Below, one piece after another: positions 7,258 to 16,467 of a DNA stretch of 64,000 nt; position 1 is the stretch's first letter, and each line of letters starts with the position of its first letter. Made by a program: the position numbers and the translations under genes. The notes under the pieces are model-generated. The model saw only the letters and a list, made by a program, of their open reading frames with translations. It searched no databases and had not been told where the DNA came from. The stretch is from Streptomyces sp. NRRL S-37 (GTDB lineage Bacteria > Actinomycetota > Actinomycetes > Streptomycetales > Streptomycetaceae): contig NZ_JOIZ01000022.1 in assembly GCF_000721605.1 (NCBI RefSeq), positions 1 through 64,000 on the forward strand, in the 5' to 3' direction.

Positions 7258-9663
7258 CTACCCGGCGGGAAAGCGGCGGTCGACCAGTCTCCACAGGAGT
7301 TCCAGGGCGGCCGCCGCCACCGCCGCGATGCCGACCGCGGCCCAGGGCATCACCGTGCCGACCAGCCTCAGCGCGAAGAACTCCTGCAGCCACGGCACCA
7401 CCAGCACCACCAGGAACGCCCCGCCCATCGCCGCCACCAGTCCGATCCGCCACCACGTGTACGGGCGGGCGATGATCGCCAGGACCCAGACCGAGATCAG
7501 GAACAGCGTCAGCGTCGCCGCGCTCGTCTCCGCCTCCAGCGCACCCGCACCGGTGTAGTGCTCCCGCGCGACCAGATACGACGCGAACGTCGCCAGCGCG
7601 GCCAGCACCCCGCCCGGGACCGCGTACCGCATGACCCGCCGTACGAAGTTCGGCCGCGCCCGCTCCCTGTTGGGGGCGAGGGCCAGGAAGAACGCCGGGA
7701 CGCCGATGGTCAGCGTCGACAGCAGGGTCAGATGGCGCGGCAGGAACGGGTACTCCACCTGCGAGATCACCACCAGCACCGCCAGCAGCACCGAGTACAC
7801 CGTCTTCACCAGGAACAGCGTGGCGACCCGGGTGATGTTGCCGATCACCCGGCGCCCCTCCGCCACCACCGACGGCAGCGTGGCGAAGCTGTTGTTCAGC
7901 AGCACGATCTGCGCGACCGCCCGGGTGGCCTCCGAACCGGATCCCATCGCCACGCCGATGTCCGCGTCCTTCAGCGCGAGTACGTCGTTCACGCCGTCCC
8001 CGGTCATCGCGACCGTGTGGCCGTTCGACTGGAGCGCGCCCACCATGTTCCGCTTCTGCTGCGGGGTGACCCGTCCGAACACCGTGCCGTCGTCCAGCGC
8101 CTTCGCCATGCCGTCCGGGTCGGCGGGCAGCCGGCGCGCGTCCACCGCCGTCCCCGACAGGCCCAGCTTGGACGCGACCGCCCCGACCGACACCGCGTTG
8201 TCCCCGGAGATGACCTTGGCCCGGACGTCCTGCTCGGCGAAGTAGCGCAGGGTGTCGGCCGCGTCGGGGCGCAGCCGCTGCTCCAGCACCACCAGCGCGG
8301 CCGGCCGTACGCCCTCGGCGGCACCGGGGTCGTCGACGTCCACACCGTCGCGGGCCCGGGCGAGCAGCAGCACCCGCAGCCCCTGTTCGTTCATCCGTCC
8401 GGTCTCGGCCAGCGCCGGGTCGTCGGGGCCCAGCAGTACGTCGGGCGCCCCCAGCAGCCAGGTCACGGCCCCGCCGTCCGCGTTCTCCTCGAACGTCGCG
8501 CCGCTGTACTTGCGGGCGGAGGAGAAGGGCAGCGTGTCGGTGAGGCGCCACCCGGTGGTGTCCGGGTACGCGTCGATGATCGCCTGCAGGGAGGCGTTCG
8601 GGCGGGGGTCCGCCGAGCCGAGTTCGCCCAGCACCTTGCGCAGGTACGTCTCGTCACCGTCCCCCAGTACCCGCAGCTCGGTGACGTCCATGCCGCCCTC
8701 GGTGAGCGTGCCCGTCTTGTCCAGGCAGACCGTGTCGACGCGGGCCAGCCCCTCGATCGCCGGCAGCTCCTGCACCAGGCACTGCTTGCGCCCCAGCCGG
8801 ATCACCCCGATCGCGAAGGCGACGGAGGTGAGCAGCACCAGCCCCTCGGGGACCATCGGCACGATCCCGCCGACCGTGCGGGCGACCGAGTCCTTCAGCT
8901 CGTTGTCCTTGACCACGAGCTGGCTGACGATCAGGCCGATCGCGGTCGGGACCATCATCCACGTCACGTACTTGAGGATCGTGGAGATGCCCGAGCGCAG
9001 CTCGGAGTGGACCAGGGTGAACCGGGACGCCTCCTCGGCGAGCTGCGCCGCGTACGCCTCGCGTCCCACCCGGGTCGCCTGGAAGGAGCCGCCGCCCGCG
9101 ACGACGAAACTGCCGGACATGACCTGGTCCCCGGGCCGCTTCACCACGGGGTCGGCCTCACCGGTGAGCAGCGACTCGTCGATCTCCAGGCCGTCCGCCT
9201 CGGCGCACACCCCGTCGACGACGACCTTGTCCCCCGGCCCGATCTCGATCAGGTCGTCCAGCACGATCTCGGAGGTACCGACCTCCGTGGCCGTCCCGTC
9301 CCGGCGCACCGTGGGCCGTACCTCGCCGATCACCGCGAGCGAGTCGAGGGTCTTCTTCGCCCGCCACTCCTGGACGATGCCGATGCCGGTGTTGGCGAGG
9401 ATCACGAAGCCGAACAGGCTGTCCTGGATGGGCGCGACCACCAGCATGATCAGCCAGAGCACGCCGATGATCGCGTTGAACCGGGTGAAGACGTTCGCGC
9501 GGACGATCTCACCGAGGGACCGGCTGCTGCGCACCGGGACGTCGTTGACCTGCCCGCGCGCCACCCGTTCGGCCACTTCCGCGGCCGTCAGCCCGGTCAC
9601 CGGCGAGGTGACCCCGGCGGGGTGTTCGGCATCGATCCGGTCGCCCGCCTCGAGATGCGTCAT
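7258..9663 (-). CDS. ctpE: CtpE-like P-type cation ATPase
   Basis: An 801-residue P-type ATPase with phosphorylation motif DKTGTLT (Asp315), actuator loop TGEA (167-170), M4 motif PMVPEGL (269-275) and hinge TGDGVND in the HAD domain. Hydrophobic pairs lie at 60-95 and 225-295, with a six-helix C-terminal block. Length and the PEGL signature fit the mycobacterial CtpE branch, for which calcium uptake has been reported in mycobacteria; transport of calcium here is inference. There is no N-terminal metal-binding domain, so it is not a heavy-metal P1B pump. It converges on the secreted paralogue gene with an 11-base gap. Confidence 0.88.
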   Translation of the reverse strand: MTHLEAGDRIDAEHPAGVTSPVTGLTAAEVAERVARGQVNDVPVRSSRSLGEIVRANVFTRFNAIIGVLWLIMLVVAPIQDSLFGFVILANTGIGIVQEWRAKKTLDSLAVIGEVRPTVRRDGTATEVGTSEIVLDDLIEIGPGDKVVVDGVCAEADGLEIDESLLTGEADPVVKRPGDQVMSGSFVVAGGGSFQATRVGREAYAAQLAEEASRFTLVHSELRSGISTILKYVTWMMVPTAIGLIVSQLVVKDNELKDSVARTVGGIVPMVPEGLVLLTSVAFAIGVIRLGRKQCLVQELPAIEGLARVDTVCLDKTGTLTEGGMDVTELRVLGDGDETYLRKVLGELGSADPRPNASLQAIIDAYPDTTGWRLTDTLPFSSARKYSGATFEENADGGAVTWLLGAPDVLLGPDDPALAETGRMNEQGLRVLLLARARDGVDVDDPGAAEGVRPAALVVLEQRLRPDAADTLRYFAEQDVRAKVISGDNAVSVGAVASKLGLSGTAVDARRLPADPDGMAKALDDGTVFGRVTPQQKRNMVGALQSNGHTVAMTGDGVNDVLALKDADIGVAMGSGSEATRAVAQIVLLNNSFATLPSVVAEGRRVIGNITRVATLFLVKTVYSVLLAVLVVISQVEYPFLPRHLTLLSTLTIGVPAFFLALAPNRERARPNFVRRVMRYAVPGGVLAALATFASYLVAREHYTGAGALEAETSAATLTLFLISVWVLAIIARPYTWWRIGLVAAMGGAFLVVLVVPWLQEFFALRLVGTVMPWAAVGIAAVAAAALELLWRLVDRRFPAG

Positions 9664-9750
9664 GCATTCGACGGTACGTGCGGATCCGGGGGTTCACCCA
9701 CCCGATCGGCGGAAGATCCGACCGGGGGAGGAGGGCCGTAATGCCGTGGT

Positions 9751-9822
9751 CGTACGGCGGTGGCGTCGGAACCGGCAGGGTTCGGCCGTACGGCGGTGGC
9801 GCGGAGGCCGGACGGGTTCAGT
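9751..9822. repeat. Two tandem copies of a ~36-bp unit
   Basis: Units 9751-9786 and 9787-9822 both begin with CGTACGGCGGTGGCG, and their second halves differ at only a few positions. The second copy runs into the stop codon of the DUF2530 gene, so the tandem duplication lies immediately downstream of that gene. Confidence 0.7.
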
Positions 9823-10108
9823 CGGCCGACGGGGCGGGGGAGCGGTCCGGCTCCGGCGTCCCGGCGGCCCGCGCCCGCTTGATCGCGGCGTCGCGCCTGC
9901 GGACGTACCAGATGCCGATGAAACCGAGCCCGCCGCCGGCCAGGCAGGTCCACAGCCACCAGGTGTGACCGTGGTCGTCGAACCAGCCGTAGAACGGCAG
10001 CTGGACCAGGAACAGGGCGAACCAGACGATCGTGCCGCCGATGATGGTGGCGACCACGGGGCCCTCCAGGGGCTCCGGCGCCTCGTGCTTGGGGGTCCAC
10101 TTCGCCAT
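9818..10108 (-). CDS. DUF2530-type small membrane protein
   Basis: A 96-residue protein. A short polar N-terminus (MAKWTPKHEAPEPLEGP) is followed by two transmembrane segments (about 20-40 and 50-68), an RRRDAAIKRARA basic patch and an acidic tail. This matches the short actinobacterial DUF2530 family, of unknown role. Start chosen at ATG 10108; the longer reading upstream would cross the promoter region of the divergent permease and has poor codon bias. Confidence 0.8.
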   Translation of the reverse strand: MAKWTPKHEAPEPLEGPVVATIIGGTIVWFALFLVQLPFYGWFDDHGHTWWLWTCLAGGGLGFIGIWYVRRRDAAIKRARAAGTPEPDRSPAPSAD

Positions 10109-10289
10109 GCGGACAAGCTTACGAGGCCCGGCACGTGACGGGGACCGCACGGGGCCACACGGTTCTACGCGCGGAGATAGCGCGGGCGGCGTTATATCTT
10201 CATACTGAATCCGTTTGTCTCTGACCACTTTCATTCGTAGAAAACACCAAAGGGCTTCGGGGGGCGCCCGCCGGTGATGAGGTCTCCGC

Positions 10290-11741
10290 ATGTCCCCGTC
10301 GGCCACGACCAAGGCCCCCACCCCCGAGCAGCCGGGGTCCGGTGCCGCGTCCGGCGCCCTCGACCGCTACTTCCGGATCTCCGAGCGCGGCAGCACCCTG
10401 TCCCGTGAGGTCCGCGGCGGTTTCGCCACCTTCTTCGCGATGGCGTACATCATCGTGCTGAACCCGATCATCCTGGGCAGCGCGAAGGACATGTACGGCC
10501 ACCAGCTCGACAACGGCCAGCTCGTCACCGCGACCGCCCTGACCGCCGCGTTCACCACGCTGCTCATGGGCGTCATCGGCAACGTCCCGATCGCGCTGGC
10601 CGCGGGTCTGGGCATCAACTCGGTCGTCGCGCTCCAGCTCGCGCCGCGCATGTCGTGGCCGGACGCCATGGGCATGGTGGTACTGGCCGGTTTCATCGTG
10701 ATGCTGCTGGTCGCCACCGGTCTGCGCGAGCGCGTGATGAACGCCGTCCCCTACGGTCTGCGCAAGGCCATCGCCATCGGCATCGGCCTGTTCATCATGC
10801 TGATCGGCCTGGTCGACGCCGGGTTCGTCTCCCGCATCCCGGACGCCGCCCACACCACCGTCCCGCTCCAGCTCGGCGGCACCGGTCACCTCACCGGCTG
10901 GCCGGTCCTCGTCTTCGTCCTCGGCGCGCTGCTCACGCTGGTGCTGATCGCGCGCAAGGTGCCCGGCGCGATCCTCATCTCGATCGTCGCGATGACGGTC
11001 CTCGCGCTGGTCATCAACGCCGTGGCTGACATTCCCACCTGGGGCCTGACGACCCCCGAGTGGCCCGGCAACCCGGTCGCCACCCCCGACTTCGGTCTGA
11101 TCGGCCAGGTCAGCCTGTTCGGCGGCTTCGAGAAGGTCGGCGTGCTGACCGGCATCCTGTTCGTCTTCACCGTGCTGCTGTCGAGCTTCTTCGACGCGAT
11201 GGGCACGATCATGGGCGTCTCGGACGAGGCCAGGCTGACCGACGCCCAGGGCCAGATGCCCGGCGTCAACAAGGTCCTGTTCCTCGACGGCGTCGGGGTC
11301 GCCGCGGGCGGTGCCGCCTCCGCCTCGGCCACCACCGCCTTCGTGGAGTCCACGGCCGGCGTCGGTGAGGGCGCGCGCACCGGCTTCGCCAACGTCGTCA
11401 CCGGCTCCCTGTTCGCGGTGGCGCTGTTCCTCACGCCCATCGCCACGATGGTCCCGTCCCAGGCGGCCACCCCGGCGCTGGTCGCGGTGGGCTTCCTGAT
11501 CCTGGCCGGTTCGGTCAAGGAGATCGACTGGGCGGACCACACGATCGCCATCCCGGCCTTCGTGACGATGGTGATGATGCCGTTCACCTACTCGATCACC
11601 AACGGCATCGGCATGGGCTTCATCACCTTCGTGGTGCTGCGCCTGGCGGCCGGGCGCGGCCGGGAGATCCCGGCGGCGATGTACGTGGTGTCGGCGGTCT
11701 TCGCCTTCTACTACCTGATGCCGGCGCTGGGTCTGACCTGA
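10290..11741 (+). CDS. NCS2 family purine permease (AzgA/PbuG type)
   Basis: A 483-residue transporter with twelve or more hydrophobic segments. Family blocks are GGFATFFAMAYIIVLNP near residue 45, GLGINSVVAL near 108, SSFFDAMGTIMGV near 298 and ASATTAFVESTAGVGEGART near 345. The last two are typical of the guanine/hypoxanthine (AzgA-like) branch, not of uracil/xanthine carriers. It imports purine bases by proton symport, by family knowledge. ATG 10290 has GAGG 8 bases upstream. An AT-richer stretch (10190-10240) probably holds the promoter; I found no purine riboswitch. Confidence 0.88.
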   Translation: MSPSATTKAPTPEQPGSGAASGALDRYFRISERGSTLSREVRGGFATFFAMAYIIVLNPIILGSAKDMYGHQLDNGQLVTATALTAAFTTLLMGVIGNVPIALAAGLGINSVVALQLAPRMSWPDAMGMVVLAGFIVMLLVATGLRERVMNAVPYGLRKAIAIGIGLFIMLIGLVDAGFVSRIPDAAHTTVPLQLGGTGHLTGWPVLVFVLGALLTLVLIARKVPGAILISIVAMTVLALVINAVADIPTWGLTTPEWPGNPVATPDFGLIGQVSLFGGFEKVGVLTGILFVFTVLLSSFFDAMGTIMGVSDEARLTDAQGQMPGVNKVLFLDGVGVAAGGAASASATTAFVESTAGVGEGARTGFANVVTGSLFAVALFLTPIATMVPSQAATPALVAVGFLILAGSVKEIDWADHTIAIPAFVTMVMMPFTYSITNGIGMGFITFVVLRLAAGRGREIPAAMYVVSAVFAFYYLMPALGLT

Positions 11742-11757
11742 CCGTGCACGCGGGGGC

Positions 11758-11946
11758 TCACGTGACCCCGTAGAACCTCTCCGTCTCCTCGACGGCGGTC
11801 TGGAACCGCTGGTCGAAGTCATCGCGCATGAGCGTCCGGACGACATAGTCCTGGACGCTCATGCCGCGTTTGGCGGCATGCTCCCGGAGCCGTTCGAGCA
11901 GGTCGTGGTCGATACGCAGGCTGAGCACGTCGGTCCCCATGCGCAT
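11758..11946 (-). CDS. Small ribbon-helix-helix-like protein
   Basis: A 62-residue protein with a beta strand DVLSLRID followed by two helices (HDLLERLREHAAKRG and SVQDYVVRTLMRDDFDQRF), the plan of Arc/CopG-type antitoxins and repressors. AGGGA lies about 5 bases before ATG 11946; ATG 11940 is possible. No toxin gene adjoins it, so it could be an orphan antitoxin or a small regulator. Confidence 0.65.
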   Translation of the reverse strand: MRMGTDVLSLRIDHDLLERLREHAAKRGMSVQDYVVRTLMRDDFDQRFQTAVEETERFYGVT

Positions 11947-12083
11947 GAGGGTCCCTGCACACCACGGTGCGCCGCGCCACGATTCGCGGATAGATCACTC
12001 GTATGGGTGATGCGGCGTGACAGTGGCCGGGGTCACGGGCGTGCGCGTGCCCCCCGAGTGGTCCTTAGCGAGAGTAATGAGTT

Positions 12084-12533
12084 ATGCTAAAGAACATGCC
12101 GGACTTCAGCCATGGCGACGACGCAGCCGCCGTGAACGCCCTCCGATCCGCCGTGATGCGGCTGTCCCGTCGGCTCAAGCACCAGCGCGTCGACGAGTCC
12201 CTCAGCCCCACCGAGATGTCGGTGCTGGGCACCCTGGCCCGCTGCGGCCGGGCCACCCCGGGCGAGCTCGCCCGCAAGGAGCACGTCCAGCCGCCGTCGA
12301 TGACCCGCATCGTGGCCCTGCTGGAGGCCAAGGGACTGGTCCGCCTGGAGCCGCACCCCGACGACCGGCGCCAGAAGGTCGTCACGCAGACCGAGCGGGC
12401 CGAGGCGATGCTCGAGGAGAGCCGCCGCAAGCGGAACGCGTTCCTGGCCGCGCTGGTCGAGGAACTCGACGACGACGAGTGGGCGACACTGCGCGCCGCC
12501 GCCCCCGTGCTGGAGAAACTGGCGCACGTCTGA
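12084..12533 (+). CDS. MarR-family transcriptional regulator
   Basis: A winged-helix regulator of 149 residues: helices LSPTEMSVLGTLAR and TPGELARKEHV, recognition helix PPSMTRIVALLEAKGLV, and wing LEPHPDDRRQKVVTQT. It lies 33 bases before an MFS exporter gene on the same strand and probably controls it in response to a small molecule. A TATGCT hexamer overlaps ATG 12084. If that is the -10, the transcript would begin near ATG 12096 (MPDFSHGDD) and be leaderless. TTAGC and GCTAA half-sites separated by 16 bases flank the region and may be the autoregulatory operator. Confidence 0.88.
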   Translation: MLKNMPDFSHGDDAAAVNALRSAVMRLSRRLKHQRVDESLSPTEMSVLGTLARCGRATPGELARKEHVQPPSMTRIVALLEAKGLVRLEPHPDDRRQKVVTQTERAEAMLEESRRKRNAFLAALVEELDDDEWATLRAAAPVLEKLAHV

Positions 12534-12566
12534 GCACGCAGTACAGCAGCAAGGAGGCGAACCCTT

Positions 12567-13931
12567 TTGAGTACGGGATCCGGAGCAGCTTCCGCCCCCG
12601 CACCTGACCCCCACGACACCCCGGCCGCCCCCGACACCCCCGCCCGCAGGACCTCGATGTTCGCCTCGCTGAGGGTCAGGAACTACCGCCTGTTCTTCCT
12701 CGGCCAGGTCGTCTCCAACATCGGCACCTGGATGCAGCGCATCGCCCAGGACTGGCTGGTCCTCAGCCTCACCGGCTCCTCGGCCGCCGTCGGCATCACC
12801 ACGGCCCTGCAGTTCCTGCCGATGCTGCTGTTCGGCCTGTACGGCGGTGTCCTCGTCGACCGCCTGCGCAAGCGCCCCACGCTGCTCGTCACGCAGACCG
12901 CGATGGCCCTCACCTCCCTCGTGCTCGCCGCCCTCACCCTGACGGGACGGGTCGAGGTCTGGCACATCTACGTCGCCGCCTTCGCCCTCGGTCTCGCGAC
13001 CGTCGTCGACAACCCGGCCCGCCAGTCCTTCGTCTCCGAGCTCGTCGGCCCCGGCCAGCTCCAGAACGCGGTCAGCCTGAACTCCGCGAACTTCCAGTCC
13101 GCCCGCCTGGTCGGCCCCGCCGTCGCGGGCCTGCTGATCACCGGCGTCGGCACCGGCTGGGCGTTCCTCCTCAACGGCCTGTCCTTCGTCGCGCCGCTCG
13201 CCGGCCTGATGATGATGCGCGCCCGCGAGCTGCACGCCGTCGAGCGCGCCCCGCGCGGCAAGGGACAGCTCCGGGAGGGCGTGCGCTACGTCACCGGGCG
13301 GCCCGAGCTGATCTGGCCGATCGTCCTGGTCGGCTTCATCGGCACCTTCGCCTTCAACTTCCCCGTCTACCTCTCGGCCTTCGCCGACGACGTCTTCCAC
13401 GGGGGCGCGGGCGTCTACAGCATGTTCAACACCCTGATGGCGGTCGGCTCCGTCTCCGGCGCCCTGCTCGCCGCCCGGCGCGGCACGGCCCGGCTGCGGC
13501 TGCTGATCCTGGCCGCGCTGGCCTTCGGCACGCTGGAGATCCTGGCCGCCGCGTCGCCGGAACTGTGGATGTTCGCCCTGATCATGGTCCCGCTGGGCCT
13601 GTTCTCGATGACGGTCAACGTCACCACCAACACCAGCCTCCAGATGGCCACCGACCCGGCGATGCGCGGCCGGGTCATGGCCCTCTACATGATGGTCTTC
13701 CTCGGCGGCTCCCCGGTCGGCGCCCCGATCGTCGGCTGGGTCACCGACACCTACGGCGCCCGCGTCGGCTTCGCGGCCGGCGGCGCGGTCGCGGTGGCCG
13801 CGGCGGCCGTCATCGGCCTGATCCTGGCCAGGGTCGGCGGCCTGCGCCTGTCGGTGGGCTGGCACCGGGGGCACCCACAGGTGCGGTTCCTGCCACGGGA
13901 GCCTCAGGAGACGCTGACGCCGGCGGTCTGA
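12567..13931 (+). CDS. MFS transporter, probable drug exporter
   Basis: A 454-residue major facilitator protein of the actinobacterial MFS_3 (enterobactin-exporter-like) type. NYRLFFLGQVVSNIGTWMQR opens helix one, and the helix 2-3 loop motif is YGGVLVDRLRKRP. It starts at TTG 12567, chosen because AAGGAGG sits 9 bases upstream and no ATG or GTG in frame fits. It is co-oriented with the upstream marR gene. The C-terminus is a hydrophilic cytoplasmic tail. Substrate unknown. Confidence 0.85.
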   Translation: MSTGSGAASAPAPDPHDTPAAPDTPARRTSMFASLRVRNYRLFFLGQVVSNIGTWMQRIAQDWLVLSLTGSSAAVGITTALQFLPMLLFGLYGGVLVDRLRKRPTLLVTQTAMALTSLVLAALTLTGRVEVWHIYVAAFALGLATVVDNPARQSFVSELVGPGQLQNAVSLNSANFQSARLVGPAVAGLLITGVGTGWAFLLNGLSFVAPLAGLMMMRARELHAVERAPRGKGQLREGVRYVTGRPELIWPIVLVGFIGTFAFNFPVYLSAFADDVFHGGAGVYSMFNTLMAVGSVSGALLAARRGTARLRLLILAALAFGTLEILAAASPELWMFALIMVPLGLFSMTVNVTTNTSLQMATDPAMRGRVMALYMMVFLGGSPVGAPIVGWVTDTYGARVGFAAGGAVAVAAAAVIGLILARVGGLRLSVGWHRGHPQVRFLPREPQETLTPAV

Positions 13932-13946
13932 CGGCAGACTGGCCCC

Positions 13947-14567
13947 ATGAGACTCTTCGCCGCCGTACTGCCGCCCGAGGACGTGCTCCAGGAGCTCGCC
14001 GCCGAGGTCGCGGAGTTGCGGAGGCTGCCCGGGGCGGACGGGCTGCGGTGGACCGGGCGGGCCGGGCGGCCCCGCGGCGGAGCCGCTGACCGGTCCCGCG
14101 GCGGAGCCGCTGACTGGCACTTCACGCTGGCGTTCTACGGCGAGGTCGACGACGAGCTCGTACCGGAGCTGACCGCGCGGCTGGAGCGGGCCGCGGCCCG
14201 GACGGACCCCTTCGAGCTGGCCCTGTGCGGTGGCGGGCAGTTCGGGCACGGCAGGGTGCTGTGGACCGGGGCGGAGGGGGACCTGCGCACCATGCGGCTG
14301 CTGGCCGAGCGGGCCGAGGCGTCGGCGCGGAAGGCGGGCGTGCCGATGGACGAGCACCGGCGCTACAAAGCCCATCTGACGGTGGCCCGCAGCCGGGACG
14401 CCGTCGACGTACGGCCGTACGTGGCGGCCCTGCACGCGTTCCGCAGCCGCACCTGGACCGTGGACGAGGCGGTGCTGGTGCGCAGCGACCTGCCGACGTC
14501 CGGGGTGCCGGGCGAGCAGCCCCGCTATACGCCGGTCGCCCGGTGGGCACTGGGCGCGGCCCGTTAG
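13947..14567 (+). CDS. thpR: RNA 2',3'-cyclic phosphodiesterase (LigT/ThpR)
   Basis: A 2H phosphoesterase of 206 residues, with MRLFAAVLPPEDV at the N-terminus and the two catalytic HxT motifs, HFTLAFYG near residue 57 and HLTVARS near 145. Both are intact. Family members hydrolyse RNA 2',3'-cyclic phosphates. It has an unusual Arg/Gly-rich insert (RAGRPRGGAADRSRGGAADW) before the first motif that contains a short internal repeat. It lies 15 bases after the MFS gene. Confidence 0.87.
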   Translation: MRLFAAVLPPEDVLQELAAEVAELRRLPGADGLRWTGRAGRPRGGAADRSRGGAADWHFTLAFYGEVDDELVPELTARLERAAARTDPFELALCGGGQFGHGRVLWTGAEGDLRTMRLLAERAEASARKAGVPMDEHRRYKAHLTVARSRDAVDVRPYVAALHAFRSRTWTVDEAVLVRSDLPTSGVPGEQPRYTPVARWALGAAR

Positions 14568-14577
14568 GCTCGACGGC

Positions 14578-14667
14578 GTGGACCCGAAGACCCGTAACCG
14601 GATCATGGCCGGTGTACTCGTGCTGATGTTCGTCGTGGTGGCGCTGGCGGCGGCACTGGGCAATTAG
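14578..14667 (+). CDS. 29-residue single-pass membrane peptide
   Basis: GTG 14578 to TAG 14667 encodes MDPKTRNRIM followed by a 19-residue hydrophobic helix (AGVLVLMFVVVALAAALGN). A charged start followed by one membrane helix, located 10 bases after thpR and in the same direction, is the look of a real small membrane protein. The region has clear third-position GC bias. Function unknown. Confidence 0.6.
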   Translation: MDPKTRNRIMAGVLVLMFVVVALAAALGN

Positions 14668-14732
14668 CGCCGCCGCCCGGCCGCTGTACGCGGCGCCGGA
14701 CGATCAGCGCCGCCGCCCGCCCCGTACGCGCC

Positions 14733-15725
14733 CTACCAGGCGAAGGCCTCCGGCGAAGGACCCGGACCCGGGAAGATCTCGTCCAGCGAGGTCAGCAGCT
14801 CCTCGCTCAGCTCCAGCTCGACCGCGCGCAGCGCGGAGGCGAGCTGCTCGGCCGTGCGCGGGCCGACGATCGGGCCGGTCACGCCGGGCCGGGTGAGCAG
14901 CCAGGCCAGCGCGGCCTCGCCGGGCTCGACGCCGTGCTTGTCGAGCAGGTCCTCGTACGCCTGGATCTGCGCGCGGGACGACGGATCGGCCAGCGTGTCG
15001 GCGGCCCGCCCGGAGGCGCGCCGGCCGCCCTGGACCTCCTTCTTGAGCACACCGCCCAGCAGACCGCCGTGCAGCGGCGACCACGGGATGACCCCGAGCC
15101 CGTACTCCTGCGCGGCCGGGATGACCTCCATCTCGGCGCGGCGCTCGGCGAGGTTGTAGAGGCACTGCTCGCTGACCAGGCCGATGGTGCCGCCGCGCCG
15201 GGCGGCGATCTCGTTGGCCTGGGCGATCTTGTAACCGGGGAAGTTCGAGGAACCGACGTAGAGGATCTTGCCCTGCTGGACCAGGACGTCGATCGCCTGC
15301 CAGATCTCCTCGAACGGGGTGTTCCGGTCGACGTGGTGGAACTGGTAGACGTCGATGTAGTCCGTCCGGAGCCGCTTCAGGCTGGCGTCGACGGCCCGGC
15401 GGATGTTCACCGCGGACAGCTTGTCGTGGTTGGGCCACGCCTCGCCGTCGGCGCCCATGTTGCCGTACACCTTGGTCGCGAGGACCACCTTGTCGCGGCG
15501 CTCGCCGCCCTTCGCGAACCAGTTCCCGATGATGCTCTCGGTCCGGCCCTTGTTCTCGCCCCAGCCGTAGACGTTGGCCGTGTCGAAGAAGTTCAGTCCC
15601 GCGTCCAGCGCGGCGTCCATGATGGCGTGGCTGTCGGCCTCGTCGGTCTGCGGGCCGAAGTTCATCGTCCCGAGGACGAGCCGGCTGACCTTGAGTCCCG
15701 TGCGTCCGAGCTGTGTGTACTTCAT
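14733..15725 (-). CDS. Aldo/keto reductase
   Basis: A 330-residue (beta/alpha)8 NADPH-dependent oxidoreductase. The N-terminus is MKYTQLGRTGLKVSRLVLGT. Catalytic residues are Asp in GLNFFDTANVYG, Tyr in that segment, Lys in KVVLATKVYG and His in YQFHHVD. Cofactor region GPIVGPRTAEQL is near the C-terminus. Similar to YajO/Tas-type enzymes. Start set at ATG 15725; a TTG three codons upstream is possible. Physiological carbonyl substrate is unknown. Confidence 0.88.
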   Translation of the reverse strand: MKYTQLGRTGLKVSRLVLGTMNFGPQTDEADSHAIMDAALDAGLNFFDTANVYGWGENKGRTESIIGNWFAKGGERRDKVVLATKVYGNMGADGEAWPNHDKLSAVNIRRAVDASLKRLRTDYIDVYQFHHVDRNTPFEEIWQAIDVLVQQGKILYVGSSNFPGYKIAQANEIAARRGGTIGLVSEQCLYNLAERRAEMEVIPAAQEYGLGVIPWSPLHGGLLGGVLKKEVQGGRRASGRAADTLADPSSRAQIQAYEDLLDKHGVEPGEAALAWLLTRPGVTGPIVGPRTAEQLASALRAVELELSEELLTSLDEIFPGPGPSPEAFAW

Positions 15726-15755
15726 GGTCGTCAAGCCAACGGCCTGGAGTGCGCT

Positions 15756-16358
15756 CTATGCAAGAGGGGACGGGTCCCGGGGGAAGGCGCGGGTGCTCAC
15801 GGTCAGGTCGGCCACGGTGCCGGTCAGATCGATGTCGTCGCCGAAGTCCACCCGCGTCCTCGTGACGTAGTCGCCGTTCTTCGGGTCGGTGTAGACGTAG
15901 CAGCGGCCCCGGTAGGGGTCGACGATGACGTAGAGGGGCACTTCGGCGGTCGCGTAGGCGGCCTTCTTCGGGCCGTAGTCGTTGGCGGCCGTGCCCTCGG
16001 AGATGACCTCGAAGACGAACTCGACGTCCTCGTACCGCCAGTGGCCCTCGTCGTCCTTCTCGGCGGAATCCCGGAGCATGGCCACGTCGGGGCAGAGGCC
16101 GTTCTCGTGGCCAGGGAAGTCGATGCGGACGTCCGAGAACACCTGGACATCCATCCCGAACCTGTCCTCGACGGCCCGCACGATCCGACGGATGATCCCC
16201 CAATGAGTGTCACGCTGCGGTGTCATGTAAACGCTGCCCCCGACGATCTCGACCCTGAATCCTTCGGGGACGGGCATCCGCTCCAGCCGCTCGAACCACT
16301 CGTCCAAGCGCTGCGTGTTGACGTCGGCCATGGCGATCCTGTCTTCAAGGACGGTCAT
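15756..16358 (-). CDS. Uma2-family (DUF820) endonuclease-fold protein
   Basis: A 200-residue PD-(D/E)XK-fold protein of the Uma2/DUF820 family: RVEIVGGSVYMTP, CPDVAML, EFVFEVISEGT and DYGPKKAAYATAEVPLYVIVD. The last two contain the candidate active-site Asp, Glu and Lys. Start chosen at ATG 16358, with AGGAG 8 bases upstream. Such genes occur in many copies in Streptomyces and are suspected mobile or defence-associated nucleases; no role is demonstrated. The neighbouring reductase lies 30 bases downstream. Confidence 0.82.
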   Translation of the reverse strand: MTVLEDRIAMADVNTQRLDEWFERLERMPVPEGFRVEIVGGSVYMTPQRDTHWGIIRRIVRAVEDRFGMDVQVFSDVRIDFPGHENGLCPDVAMLRDSAEKDDEGHWRYEDVEFVFEVISEGTAANDYGPKKAAYATAEVPLYVIVDPYRGRCYVYTDPKNGDYVTRTRVDFGDDIDLTGTVADLTVSTRAFPRDPSPLA

Positions 16359-16467
16359 CGTGGCGCTCCTCCCCGGCCGCCCACGGACGAGTGCGGCCGC
16401 GCGGTACAACGATACGCACGGTGAGTAGGGCACGGGGGCGGGCGCATATGCCAGAACTTCCCGGCCG

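Noticed and set aside
7229..8551. 440-codon ORF over the P-type ATPase gene
   Set aside because: Same strand as the ATPase but another frame, low complexity; the ATPase frame has all motifs.
9818..10321. Longer 167-codon reading of the DUF2530 gene
   Set aside because: The first 71 codons cover the divergent promoter region and lack codon bias; the family starts at MAKWTPKHE.
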